A stretch of 64,000 bases of DNA from Nitrospira_D sp019636945. Its GTDB lineage: Bacteria; Nitrospirota; Nitrospiria; Nitrospirales; Nitrospiraceae. Positions 27,347 through 35,516 of the stretch are shown piece after piece. The notes under the pieces are model-generated. The model ran no database searches, was not told the DNA's origin, and saw only the letters and a list, made by a program, of their open reading frames with translations. The stretch covers positions 62,001 through 126,000 of the forward strand of contig NZ_JBLFBO010000002.1 of NCBI RefSeq assembly GCF_047338595.1. The letters are read 5' to 3'. Position 1 is the first letter of the stretch. Each line of letters begins with the position of its first letter. Position numbers and translations under genes: made by a program.

Positions 27347-29254
27347 TCAAAAATAGGCCTGGACGCTGAAAAGGACATCATTATCCCGATCACGATGATT
27401 GTATTCCAGCCTGACCGCCCAATTCTGGGCCAGCGTGAACCGCGATCCGACGTACCACCGAAAATCGTCCGACTTGTCACCCAAGGGAAATTTTAGATAT
27501 GACCCCGTTGCCATAATTTTCCAACGCTCGTTCATATCAGCCAGGATGCCGACTATTCCACCTCCGCCGATTCGATGCATCTCATGATACGCCCTACTGA
27601 TACTTGCCTCTGTTTCGGCAAAGGCGAACAACACTTCCCGGTTGAGCAACCGCAACTCTTTCGCCCCACCGATCCCGCCGTTGAAGAACCCGTTGCTGCA
27701 AAGCTGGCAATCATGATGCCGGATGGTATTCATCCCGACGTTGAGCTTCCATGAGGGAGCGTGAAAGACGGAGTCGATCGGTGAGAGTGACAGAAGATTC
27801 AGCAACGTGGCCCGTTCTACTCTGGTCTGACCCGTTTGATTGTAATGCCGCACCGTGACCGACGCCATTTCGATCTGCGCATCGGGGGTATACCCAACTT
27901 CAGGATCGAGCAAGTCGTGATAGCCACCGCGAAAGGTCGCTTCCTCAAAGGTATCGTTATTACGCCAGCCTCCTCCGATCGCAACTCGGTGTATTTTATG
28001 TCCAAGTTCAGGCTGCTTCGCAAACGGATGCACCGGGAACTCCTCGGATGGAATGCGGATTTGGCTGCGTGTGGTCAACACTACCCTATTACGTTCCTTC
28101 CACTCGAGCTTTGGAGAATCGGTGGTCTCAGTCCGGTACCGGAGATAGTCCGATGCGAGATCCAGTAAAAAAGCTTGCTTGGCTGGTCCCAACTGAGCGA
28201 ACGCTGATGAGGTCAATACCCCAACATCCTGCGTCATCCGATGTGCTAAATCCCGCTCTGCGGCCGGCAAGGCTTCTCGCTTGCGCCTGATAACCGTACT
28301 GCGGGAAGGACGATAGGTGATATCGGATACCAGGCCCGGTTTTGATACGACCAATCGAATCGTATCGGCCGGGACCGTCCATCCAATAAACTCATCGGTC
28401 AAGTGCAAGGTAGGATCGGCATAGTCCAACAGCGCAAGAATATGGTACGAACAATTCTCCTTGAAAAAGAAATAGTCGAAGTAGGCATTCCCCAGTTCCC
28501 AAGCATGCATTAAAAAGCGCCGCAACTGTTTTCCCGTGAGGTTCAGGCGATATTCCCAAATATCGCGGTTTTCGATGTCTCGATACTGCTGAACTTTCAG
28601 ATAGTAGGGAATCGTCGAAAAATACCCTTTATAGCTTCCGAAGATGCCGCGTATTGGGTAGGCAAGACCGGCATTGGGAGGCACCTCCGCTGCGTAATTG
28701 ATGGTGTACGCAAGAATTCTTGTCTGCTCTGTCTGCCCCTTTTGATCAACCCGGAATAGGGTATGGCCGAACATGGAGGCGGGGTTGTTCAAAAAAGCTG
28801 CGGGAAAAATCAGAGAGATCGATTGAACCTCAAAATCCTCATACCACTGATCAAACCGCTCACAGGTGATGGGTGGGAGTCGAGTCGGATCAAATTGCAA
28901 CTGTTCCTTGAGCCAGTGATACCGCGCAATGAACGCGCATTGCGCAGGCTGCTTTGAGCGACCAACGAGATCAATGGAAAAGAATTGCGCAAGAGTCGCT
29001 GCAAGCTCAGCAGCAGGATCCCTCTTGCCTTTGGGGGACAGGAAAAAACCCGGATCGTCCTGTTCGCTCTCATAGCCCCCAAAGAGGCTCTTCCGATAGT
29101 GCAATAGCAGGTGCCATTCACGCTGCTCCGCAAGTTTGGTTTGTTCAGCCTGGTCGATGAGCTGCTTCTGATAGACGTTCCAATCTGATTGCTGTGCATC
29201 CGATGAAACCGGAGCGAGCAGGCAGGCGAGAAAGGCAATGAGGGGGAGCAGCAC
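27347..29254 (-). CDS. DUF4105 (Lnb N-terminal periplasmic domain) outer-membrane-associated protein
   Basis: A 635-residue exported protein with an N-terminal signal peptide (LIAFLACLLAPVSSDA). Residues about 110-290 carry the DUF4105 domain: SISLIFPAAFLNNPASMFGHTLFR, then the ENCSYHILALLDYADP motif near residue 262, containing a cysteine-histidine pair reminiscent of NlpC/P60-type hydrolases. The C-terminal half alternates polar and aromatic residues and ends with VQAYF, as in a beta-barrel. It lies behind the DUF3015 gene on the same strand, but a terminator intervenes. Confidence 0.82.
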   Translation of the reverse strand: MLLPLIAFLACLLAPVSSDAQQSDWNVYQKQLIDQAEQTKLAEQREWHLLLHYRKSLFGGYESEQDDPGFFLSPKGKRDPAAELAATLAQFFSIDLVGRSKQPAQCAFIARYHWLKEQLQFDPTRLPPITCERFDQWYEDFEVQSISLIFPAAFLNNPASMFGHTLFRVDQKGQTEQTRILAYTINYAAEVPPNAGLAYPIRGIFGSYKGYFSTIPYYLKVQQYRDIENRDIWEYRLNLTGKQLRRFLMHAWELGNAYFDYFFFKENCSYHILALLDYADPTLHLTDEFIGWTVPADTIRLVVSKPGLVSDITYRPSRSTVIRRKREALPAAERDLAHRMTQDVGVLTSSAFAQLGPAKQAFLLDLASDYLRYRTETTDSPKLEWKERNRVVLTTRSQIRIPSEEFPVHPFAKQPELGHKIHRVAIGGGWRNNDTFEEATFRGGYHDLLDPEVGYTPDAQIEMASVTVRHYNQTGQTRVERATLLNLLSLSPIDSVFHAPSWKLNVGMNTIRHHDCQLCSNGFFNGGIGGAKELRLLNREVLFAFAETEASISRAYHEMHRIGGGGIVGILADMNERWKIMATGSYLKFPLGDKSDDFRWYVGSRFTLAQNWAVRLEYNHRDRDNDVLFSVQAYF

Positions 29255-29272
29255 GGCGTAAAAGAGACAAGA

Positions 29273-29300
29273 AGGGCCCTGACTGATATGCCAGGGCCCT
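29273..29300 (-). terminator. intrinsic terminator after the DUF3015 gene
   Basis: A 9-base stem (AGGGCCCTG pairing with CAGGGCCCT) around a 10-base loop. On the minus strand it is followed by a pyrimidine-rich stretch (TCTTGTCTCTTTTA), as expected for Rho-independent termination of leftward transcription. Confidence 0.75.
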
Positions 29301-29310
29301 CTGCAATAAC

Positions 29311-29820
29311 TTAGCGTACTGATACTTGCGCGAGGATCGGATGGCCCGCGACCGCATCGTTGAGGGACTTCACCAACGCGACCGGAGAAGCCTCCCCAGC
29401 TTGAACCAAGGACGTATACCGCTCCTGGGTCATGGCAAAGAACTCTCCGTGCCGCTCCGCAGGGATGCCCATCAGCGTCGCAAGCGAGGCCAAATGTTCA
29501 CCCTGCCCTTGCGCCATCTCGGCCGTAAGGGCATCGAAATTCAACGACGCAAACATGGTCGTCTTATGCTCACCCATGATCTTGCCATCGTTCGTACATC
29601 CGGAGGTCCCAGAGCTGATGCCGAATGTCTGGCTGCCGAATGTCCCGTTGGTGGTAGCCATCATCACCTGAGGGGCAATTTCCTTCTGACCTTTGTAATC
29701 CCCCCAAGCCAATTTTCCTAACCCACAGCCTGGACCAGTGTCTGGATTTGCCGCCATTGCTAGCCCCGCCTGACTCCCAAACAGGATCGCAACGGCTAAT
29801 AAAAGCACCTTCTTCGACAT
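29311..29820 (-). CDS. DUF3015 periplasmic protein
   Basis: A 169-residue exported protein. The signal peptide (LLLAVAILFGSQAGLAMAAN) is cleaved near residue 24. The mature part has GPGCGLGKLAWGDYKG and SGTSGCTNDGKI, the two-cysteine pattern of DUF3015, followed by a helical C-terminal half (ERHGEFFAMTQERYTSLV). A strong GGAGGA precedes the start. The family function is unknown. Expression appears self-contained, with its own terminator just downstream. Confidence 0.85.
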   Translation of the reverse strand: MSKKVLLLAVAILFGSQAGLAMAANPDTGPGCGLGKLAWGDYKGQKEIAPQVMMATTNGTFGSQTFGISSGTSGCTNDGKIMGEHKTTMFASLNFDALTAEMAQGQGEHLASLATLMGIPAERHGEFFAMTQERYTSLVQAGEASPVALVKSLNDAVAGHPILAQVSVR

Positions 29821-30179
29821 AAGTCCTCCTCCGTTAGAAAGTGGTTAAGTACCCACACCATTGTTGAAACAACGCAGAGTATAGCTGACTTCGACTCCAA
29901 TGTTGAGAGAAATTTTCTTATACAGACCGTTACCCACGCAGAGGGACTCAGGAATCGTGCTCGCAAGGAAGTCGATGAGCAGCATAACGACTTTTCTCCT
30001 CTCCACGGAACATCCGAAGGCGGATGGCGTGACGACACAATGATCTACCCAGTCCAAGTCGCACACTCAAGTACAGAGCTGCCAAAGCACAAAAGGCTTC
30101 TCCCGAGAATTGTCTGAGCTTGCACAGTCATCCGATTGTACCGGCTCTCCAGCAAAACCATCTGATAATTTCGGCAATG
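29821..30179. other. intergenic stretch upstream of the DUF3015 gene
   Basis: About 360 bases between the PEGA lipoprotein stop and the DUF3015 start, both leftward. Two overlapping minus-strand frames here have no recognisable product. It presumably holds the DUF3015 promoter, but no clear -35/-10 pair was identified. Confidence 0.4.
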
Positions 30180-30608
30180 TCAGGGGGCGGGAGTGGAAGC
30201 CGATGACGCGGCAGTAGGTTCGAGAGAAAACCCTATCGCAGCAGGATCCTGTTCCCATGCTCCCGGTGCGATCAGACCAATAAGCGGAAGCAGAAACACC
30301 GCTCCACCGATCACGTCCACAATTCCTAAGGAACTCAGTTTTCTGGAGGTCTGCCGAAATTGGCTTTTGTATCCTGCCTTTTCTACTTCAACCAGCAAGT
30401 CCCCTCGTCGAGAAACTTGCTGTTGGAGCGGTGTGACACCAACCTGCTGACCATTGATCCGAACGGTCGCACCCATCGGATCTGAACTGACCGAGAAGTT
30501 CTGCGATGACCCACCGAACAACGAACATCCAGACACATAGACCACACAGGTCAAGACTCCGAGTACACGAGCATACGCTTGAGCAAATCTGATGATATTG
30601 AATGGCAT
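30180..30608 (-). CDS. PEGA-domain lipoprotein
   Basis: A 142-residue protein. The chosen ATG at 30608 follows GAGGG and gives a signal segment ending at the lipobox VSGC near residue 29. The mature N-terminus has the PEGA-type beta domain (SVSSDPMGATVRINGQQVGVTPLQQQVSRRG), followed by VEKAGYKSQFRQTSRKLSS and a hydrophobic helix near residues 94-112. Such proteins sit in the envelope and mediate surface or wall contacts. Longer starts exist 10 and 18 codons upstream. Confidence 0.75.
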   Translation of the reverse strand: MPFNIIRFAQAYARVLGVLTCVVYVSGCSLFGGSSQNFSVSSDPMGATVRINGQQVGVTPLQQQVSRRGDLLVEVEKAGYKSQFRQTSRKLSSLGIVDVIGGAVFLLPLIGLIAPGAWEQDPAAIGFSLEPTAASSASTPAP

Positions 30609-30851
30609 GGACACCCTCACGTTTGTTTTCCCACTCATATCATGCCAGAGAAGTGCCCGCAAATCCCCGGTTGCACATTCGTGAGAATGAGGAGATCCGC
30701 TTCTCTTTCAATGGATGGCGGGGTATCACACCGGATCAACTTTCAGATTGACGGATTTCACCTATATGACTATACTCCCTCTCGGTAACGAGCTTAGTCT
30801 AGCTAAGCATGGTACCAAGGGATTACTAAACTTCATCCACAAGGAGGATTC

Positions 30852-31172
30852 ATGAAGCGTACGAGCCTTCTACTTTCACTCGCGCTGCTCATCGGACTTA
30901 GCACTTCCGGTTGTATGATTGTTGCGTCTCCGATGTTGGGCACGATTTACACCGAAGCGAAGTACGGCGATACCGCTACCGACGCCTCAGGAGCCTCCAA
31001 AGAGGGGAAGGCATGCGGCCAGTCGATCCTGGGTTGGGTCGCCACCGGTGATGCAAGCGTCTCAGCAGCCAAAGCGGCTGGTGGTATCACCACCGTTGCG
31101 GTCGTCGACCACTCAGCCAAGAACATTCTTGGCATTATCGGTGAGTGGTGCACGATCGTTCGTGGTAACTAG
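30852..31172 (+). CDS. TRL-like family lipoprotein
   Basis: A 106-residue lipoprotein. The lipobox is STSGC near residue 21. The mature part (GTIYTEAKYGDTATDASGASKEGKACGQSILGW) matches the TRL-like family, with the conserved SKEGKACGQSILGWVATGDAS stretch and the closing EWCTIVRG. AAGGAGG lies 7 bases before the ATG. An intrinsic terminator follows 23 bases after the stop, so it is a single-gene unit. Confidence 0.85.
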   Translation: MKRTSLLLSLALLIGLSTSGCMIVASPMLGTIYTEAKYGDTATDASGASKEGKACGQSILGWVATGDASVSAAKAAGGITTVAVVDHSAKNILGIIGEWCTIVRGN

Positions 31173-31195
31173 TCAACTCGCATTCACGGATAGAT

Positions 31196-31232
31196 GAAAG
31201 GGCCTTCAGGATTATGTCCGGAAGGCCCTTTC
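31196..31232 (+). terminator. intrinsic terminator after the TRL-like gene
   Basis: A perfect 12-base stem (GAAAGGGCCTTC pairing with GAAGGCCCTTTC) with a 13-base loop, followed by ATTTTCC on the plus strand. Confidence 0.85.
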
Positions 31233-31262
31233 ATTTTCCAGCCTTCACTTTCTTGCTGAACC

Positions 31263-31946
31263 ATGGGACTCCATTCCCTGGTACGATCGACTGCACTGTT
31301 GAGTTTGCTGTTTTGCTGCCCAAGCCTTACCGACGTCGCATTCCCAGCCGAATTTGGAGATATTGAACTGAGTGGATACGCACTAGGCAGGTTGCCCGGA
31401 GATCAGGATCTCTTCAACCAAGGAACGATGGTTTCCGCCTCAGTTCAGCAGGGCTTTGGAGCGGGGTTCAAGATCGGAGTCTTTCCAGCCATTCTGAAAC
31501 GAATCGTGGGCCTCGAGATGGACTCCAACGTACATGGCACGGCCCTCTCGTTCCCCAACATCGCGAATGGACGCAATAATGAAACGGGACGTTCGGACCT
31601 GCTCATGATCAACACGACGTTCAACGTGATCCTCCGTTATCCAGGCGAAAGGATTCGTCCGTACATCGGCGGCGGCATCGGTTGGTCTCACGGCACGCTC
31701 CTCAATCCGAACATCGCGGGACGCGACGACAGGGACTTTGACTCAGCCCGCGCCTTCACGCATCAGTTTCTTGGTGGAACACAAGTCATGCTGACCCCCC
31801 ACCTCAGTCTCTTCAATGCGCAGCAAGATATCGCGGTCTTTTTGTTCGGTGAGTATCGATATCTGTCGTCAAATTATCACTGGGAAGGACTAGCAGTCGA
31901 TTTTCGCAGTCATTATGGACTACTGGGGATTGGACTACGTTTTTAG
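31263..31946 (+). CDS. outer-membrane beta-barrel protein
   Basis: A 227-residue exported protein with a signal peptide (LLSLLFCCPSLTDVAFPA). The mature part has the alternating pattern of an eight-stranded barrel (VSASVQQGFGAGFKIGVF, RPYIGGGIGWSHG, YGLLGIGLRF) and ends with phenylalanine, as outer-membrane proteins do. The overall look is of the OmpW/opacity-type porin fold. Ligand and role are unknown. A palindromic repeat begins immediately after its stop codon. Confidence 0.75.
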   Translation: MGLHSLVRSTALLSLLFCCPSLTDVAFPAEFGDIELSGYALGRLPGDQDLFNQGTMVSASVQQGFGAGFKIGVFPAILKRIVGLEMDSNVHGTALSFPNIANGRNNETGRSDLLMINTTFNVILRYPGERIRPYIGGGIGWSHGTLLNPNIAGRDDRDFDSARAFTHQFLGGTQVMLTPHLSLFNAQQDIAVFLFGEYRYLSSNYHWEGLAVDFRSHYGLLGIGLRF

Positions 31947-32101
31947 CAGGATGCTGAAAAAGTCTGCCGGCGGCGTTCCCTGCCTTCGCCGAAGCGCTTC
32001 GCGCAGGCAGGTCGCATCGCTCAGCGGCTCAACGTACCGAAGCGTACGCCTCGCCACTTCGCTCACTACGGCCTTGCTGGACAGCCCGTTTGAGCATCCT
32101 G
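31947..32101. repeat. 155-base palindromic element with CAGGATGCTGAAAAAG end
   Basis: The left end CAGGATGCTGAAAAAG is matched in inverted orientation by the right end, whose complement reads CAGGATGCTCAAACGG. The interior has further self-complementary stretches, including GCGGCTCAACGTACCG followed by AAGCGTACGCCTCGCC. I associate this end sequence with a multi-copy intergenic palindrome of Nitrospira genomes. It has no coding capacity and starts one base after the beta-barrel gene stop, where it could also act as a transcript end. Confidence 0.7.
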
Positions 32102-32239
32102 AAACTGCCTTGGCTCGAGTATAGCCCAGACAATTCCAGCCATATTCTGGGCATCAATCGAGTTCTCCCGCAGCTTGTTAGTTCTTCTGAATTGCCTGAT
32201 GCCGGTCCAAACCAGCATCAGGCTGACTCCGAGGAAGCA

Positions 32240-32830
32240 TTACCTTCCGACTTCAGCAACCATTGCAAGACGATCGCCAACGATTGTTCTCAGCTGCTCC
32301 TGGCTCAATTCCTTCACGACCTGGCACTCACCGTTCAGCAGGCGAACAGTCCCATCGGCAGCATATTCCGCTTCCGAGAGTAGAGCCCCCTGTTCATCAA
32401 CCAGGCGATAGCCTGTCTCGCTGGCGACAATCGCGGCACGGCGCTCGACGATCCCGTGGCGCTCGTAGGTTACCGTCGCACCATCAGTGGACGGAATCCA
32501 TCGAATGGTGGTCTCACCCAACGTCGCGACCTTGGTGCCATCACTATCCAGACCGGACTCCTTGATGGGGCTGTCACCGGTCCAGAAATGCATCGAGTTG
32601 AAGATGAACGCATCCAACATGGCTGAAAACATATAGGCCGGGACGATCAACATGCCGAAGAACACGAGTTCCTTCATCCATTTGTCGTTGACTTGACCGT
32701 TGCCTTTGACATTGCTGTTCCAGCGATAGACATTCTTCGTGAGATTGAACGGACCATAGCAAGCCGTACTCATCGTCATCACGCTCAGCAATATCATCGC
32801 CGCAATAATTCGCTGACCCAATCTGCTCAT
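32240..32830 (-). CDS. DUF3332 family membrane lipoprotein
   Basis: A 196-residue protein. GGAGGCGGTG precedes the ATG at 32830. The signal segment ends at a lipobox-like STAC near residue 24. The family block CYGPFNLTKNVYRWNSNV is followed by KWMKELVFFGMLIVPAYMFSAMLDAFIFNSMHFWTG, a membrane segment, and a beta-rich C-terminal domain. This matches DUF3332. The frame extends 19 codons upstream but without a better start. Function unknown. Confidence 0.82.
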   Translation of the reverse strand: MSRLGQRIIAAMILLSVMTMSTACYGPFNLTKNVYRWNSNVKGNGQVNDKWMKELVFFGMLIVPAYMFSAMLDAFIFNSMHFWTGDSPIKESGLDSDGTKVATLGETTIRWIPSTDGATVTYERHGIVERRAAIVASETGYRLVDEQGALLSEAEYAADGTVRLLNGECQVVKELSQEQLRTIVGDRLAMVAEVGR

Positions 32831-32938
32831 CACCGCCTCCTTTCGCCAAGATAATCTGGTTGCCTCGCCTGTCGTGCAAACCTTCAACTAACACAGTCCA
32901 GGATTGCGACACAATCTCACCTCATCAGAAATCGAAAA

Positions 32939-33487
32939 TCATGTCATCCGATCATTCAAACGAACGTGTCTCGCCGACAGCCGTGCACCAATTGTGATCA
33001 TCCCCAGCATCCTGGGCAACGCAAATCGCTTGGGCCCGGCCGATCCCGGATTGAACAACAATGTACCGCCAAGCCACTCGTTCTTCGGTTGATGGGTATG
33101 GCCAAAAATACAGATGTCCGGTCGCATGCGATCGAGAAACGCTCGTCCTTCCGCTGTAAGTGTGCCGCTCGCATACAGAATGTGCCGGACGGCAATCCGA
33201 CGCCCTGCGAGCTCGATCATCGCCTCGGACTGAAAACCGCTCTCTTCGTATCCATCAACATTGCCGGAAACCACCGTCACAGGAGCGATGGTCTTCAGTT
33301 GATCGATGACAACAGGCTTGCCGATATCACCGGCATGCACGATATGATCGGCATGCTGGAAATGGCGAAGAATTGCCGGATCGAATAGGCCGTGCGTGTC
33401 GGCGATGACTCCGATGCAAATTGGCCGTGGCCGGCTCACGGAGCGGAGCCGGATGACGCGCCCAAGACCTCTCGGACCTTGGGCCAC
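32939..33487 (-). CDS. YfcE/MJ0936-type metallophosphoesterase
   Basis: A 182-residue calcineurin-like phosphoesterase. Metal-binding motifs occur in order: DTHG near residue 30, GDIGKP near residue 53, GNVDG near residue 75, and GHTHQPK near residue 130, followed by NPGSAG. This set defines the YfcE phosphodiesterase group. The 5' end overlaps the end of the M48 protease gene by about 50 bases, so the true start may be slightly internal and the two are probably co-transcribed. Confidence 0.88.
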   Translation of the reverse strand: MAQGPRGLGRVIRLRSVSRPRPICIGVIADTHGLFDPAILRHFQHADHIVHAGDIGKPVVIDQLKTIAPVTVVSGNVDGYEESGFQSEAMIELAGRRIAVRHILYASGTLTAEGRAFLDRMRPDICIFGHTHQPKNEWLGGTLLFNPGSAGPKRFALPRMLGMITIGARLSARHVRLNDRMT

Positions 33488-34581
33488 TCGAACGAGAACG
33501 GCTCAGCCTTCTGCTTCGGCATCTCCGCAAGTCGCGCTTTGAGATGATCCGCTCTGGCACTGCTCATTGGATGGGTGGACAACCATTCGACTCGCCCCTC
33601 ATCCTTCTCGGCCAGTCGCTGAAAGAATGTAATCATGCCCTCCGGGTTAATCTTGGCACGATACAGCAAGTCAAGCCCGGTGGTATCCGCTTCAGTCTCT
33701 TGCGCACGGCCGAACTTCAAGGTCATCAATTCCACCCCAAGCTGTTTCATGACCCCGCCCAACCCCGGTGGATTGCCCAGCACGATCGAGACGACGGCGA
33801 CAAAACCCAATTGCTTGATGATCCGTTCAAGGCCATGCCGCTGGAGCACATGGTTCAGCTCGTGAGCAAGCACGCCCGCCACCTCTTCCGGACTTTCCGC
33901 CTTTTTCATCAAACCCGTGAACACGACGACATACCCACCAGGTAGCGCAAACGCATTCACCACATCGCTCTTCACGACGGTAACTTCAAAGCGGTAGGGG
34001 TTATTGGGCACATGACTGGCTAGGCGCTGTGTCATCTCCTTGACCGCAGCCACAGCGAGCCCATCTTTCGTCACATCCTGTCCGGCAAGAAACTCACGGT
34101 AAGCCGATTCTCCCAACTTCTGCTCCCACTCGACCGGGATGCGATTGACGGCGAGTTCAACCAATGCATCACTCCCGAACCACAATCCCAGTACCACCAC
34201 AAGGACAGTTCCGCTGACAAGCCCCCATACGACTCGATGCCGTTGTCGGGCTTGACGAACTTGCTCTGCCGCTTGTTCAAGCGGGCGACTCATATGATCC
34301 GGGGCCATCTGTCGGAAGGCCCGAATCACGTCAGGGTTCTTCAGATACAGCGTCTTTTGTCCCGTTGATCCTGCCCAATGCAACACCAGCTGATCATGAT
34401 TAAGTCCGCCGGCAGAGACGGACAATTCCGAAAAGCACACAGATTCCGAACGGCTTTCCGCTCCATCCTGATCCGGAGCATACGTGACCGTGAGTCCGTG
34501 GGCTTCAATCTGCACAAGGCAGGGCGCACCTGTCGCGGGGAATTCGTCGCCGAAGCAAAGTGCGTTGGGAGATATCGTCAT
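33436..34581 (-). CDS. M48-family membrane-associated zinc metalloprotease
   Basis: A 381-residue protein. The N-terminal 100 residues form a beta domain of the type often preceding M48 proteases. A membrane helix lies near residues 118-136 (GLVSGTVLVVVLGLWFG). The protease domain has the zinc motif HELNH near residue 242 (VAGVLAHELNHVLQRHG) and the third ligand in AQETEADTTGLDLL near residue 300. It resembles HtpX/BepA/Oma1-like enzymes that clear misfolded envelope proteins. It is followed by the phosphoesterase gene with an overlap. Confidence 0.87.
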   Translation of the reverse strand: MTISPNALCFGDEFPATGAPCLVQIEAHGLTVTYAPDQDGAESRSESVCFSELSVSAGGLNHDQLVLHWAGSTGQKTLYLKNPDVIRAFRQMAPDHMSRPLEQAAEQVRQARQRHRVVWGLVSGTVLVVVLGLWFGSDALVELAVNRIPVEWEQKLGESAYREFLAGQDVTKDGLAVAAVKEMTQRLASHVPNNPYRFEVTVVKSDVVNAFALPGGYVVVFTGLMKKAESPEEVAGVLAHELNHVLQRHGLERIIKQLGFVAVVSIVLGNPPGLGGVMKQLGVELMTLKFGRAQETEADTTGLDLLYRAKINPEGMITFFQRLAEKDEGRVEWLSTHPMSSARADHLKARLAEMPKQKAEPFSFEWPKVREVLGASSGSAP

Positions 34582-34672
34582 TGGTCAATAGTCACTGGTG
34601 AAAAGCGGTTGTGCCCTCGAGTGTGAGTCTCTCAATCTTTCCGGTGGTCAATGGCAAATGACCATTGACTCG
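34582..34672. repeat. two blocks of heptanucleotide repeats (TGGTCAA type)
   Basis: Block one (34582-34602) has three 7-base units starting TGGTCAA TAGTCAC. Block two (34645-34672) has four, starting TGGTCAA TGGCAAA and continuing with TGACCAT, so TGGTCA and TGACCA can pair within the block. It occupies the gap between the M48 gene start and the AIM24 gene stop. Confidence 0.75.
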
Positions 34673-34675
34673 TCA

Positions 34676-35359
34676 TTACTCCGATACGGGAATGAACTGT
34701 CTGACCCACGCACCGAATCCACCGGGATTCCGACTCTGAATAAAAACGACCCCTGGCCCGCGGAATCGACAGACAAAGCCTTCGCCGGAGGTGAAGCTGG
34801 CGACCCATCCAGACGTGGCCTTTTCAATGTTGTAGGAAGTGGTCGCCGACCAGGCCACCAGATGGCTGTTGTCCACGATATATTCCTGCCCCGGTCTCAA
34901 CTCGATCTTGTGAATGGCCCCGAAGCTGTTCAGGACGAGCATCCCTCTCCCGCTGATCTTCAGGATGAAGAACCCCTCTCCTCCGAGCAAACCACGACTG
35001 AGACTCTGCATTTGGCTGTCGATCGTGATACTGTCCGCACCGGCCAGAAATCCGTCTTTCTGCACCATGTACTCATTCACTCCATCGAGATCCAGGATGA
35101 CAATTTCCCCCGGGACGGTCGGAGCCAACAACGCCTCGCCTGGGCCTCGGCTGGCCCGCAGCGTCTGAAAGAAGAACTTCTCCCCCGTCAGAAACTTCCG
35201 CGATAGCGCACCCAAGAATCCTCCCTCCATTTTGCTCTCAATGTCGATGGTCGGGGAGCAGGCGACCATCGCACCCGATTCCGCCTTCAGATGCTCCCCC
35301 TCGGATAATTCAATTCGCACCATCGGAAACGCACCAGGATATAGAATTTCACTTTTCAT
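34676..35359 (-). CDS. AIM24 / TIGR00266 family protein
   Basis: A 227-residue beta-rich protein. Conserved stretches are VRIELSEGEHLKAESGAMVACSP near residue 14, GGFLGALSRKFLTGEKFFFQTL near residue 46, the GLLGGEGFFILKISGRG motif near residue 123, and the closing FTSGEGFVCRFRGPGVVFIQSRN. These define the TIGR00266/AIM24 family of unknown biochemical role. A pyrimidine-complementary GGGAGGAG lies before the start. No signal peptide is seen. Confidence 0.9.
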   Translation of the reverse strand: MKSEILYPGAFPMVRIELSEGEHLKAESGAMVACSPTIDIESKMEGGFLGALSRKFLTGEKFFFQTLRASRGPGEALLAPTVPGEIVILDLDGVNEYMVQKDGFLAGADSITIDSQMQSLSRGLLGGEGFFILKISGRGMLVLNSFGAIHKIELRPGQEYIVDNSHLVAWSATTSYNIEKATSGWVASFTSGEGFVCRFRGPGVVFIQSRNPGGFGAWVRQFIPVSE

Positions 35360-35400
35360 TCTGTCTCTCCTCCCTTTCTTCTTCCTTTAATCTTTAGGCA

Positions 35401-35507
35401 GAGCAGGTCGATGTCTCATTGCGCGCATGCACCGAGCACTTCCCGCTGCTCAACTATCCAAATCACTCCGGCGTGCGCGGTGAGCAAGCAGAAGACACGA
35501 CCTGCTT
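35401..35507. repeat. imperfect palindrome, GCGCGCAT/CACCGAGC core (copy 1)
   Basis: The outer arms AGCAGGTCGATGTCT (35402-35416) and AGACACGACCTGCT (35493-35506) pair with one bulge. Inside lie GCGCGCATGCACCGAGC and, in opposite sense, GTGCGCGGTGAGCAAGC. The inner core is shared with copy 2 at 48780-48901 while the outer arms differ. It lies between the AIM24 start and the amidohydrolase stop, both leftward, and may end the AIM24-distal transcript or mark a repeat family. Confidence 0.7.
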
Positions 35508-35516
35508 GGCCCATCC

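Noticed and set aside
29796..30038. 80-residue minus-strand frame upstream of the DUF3015 gene
   Set aside because: It overlaps the start of the DUF3015 gene, has no ribosome binding site, and its composition is not protein-like.
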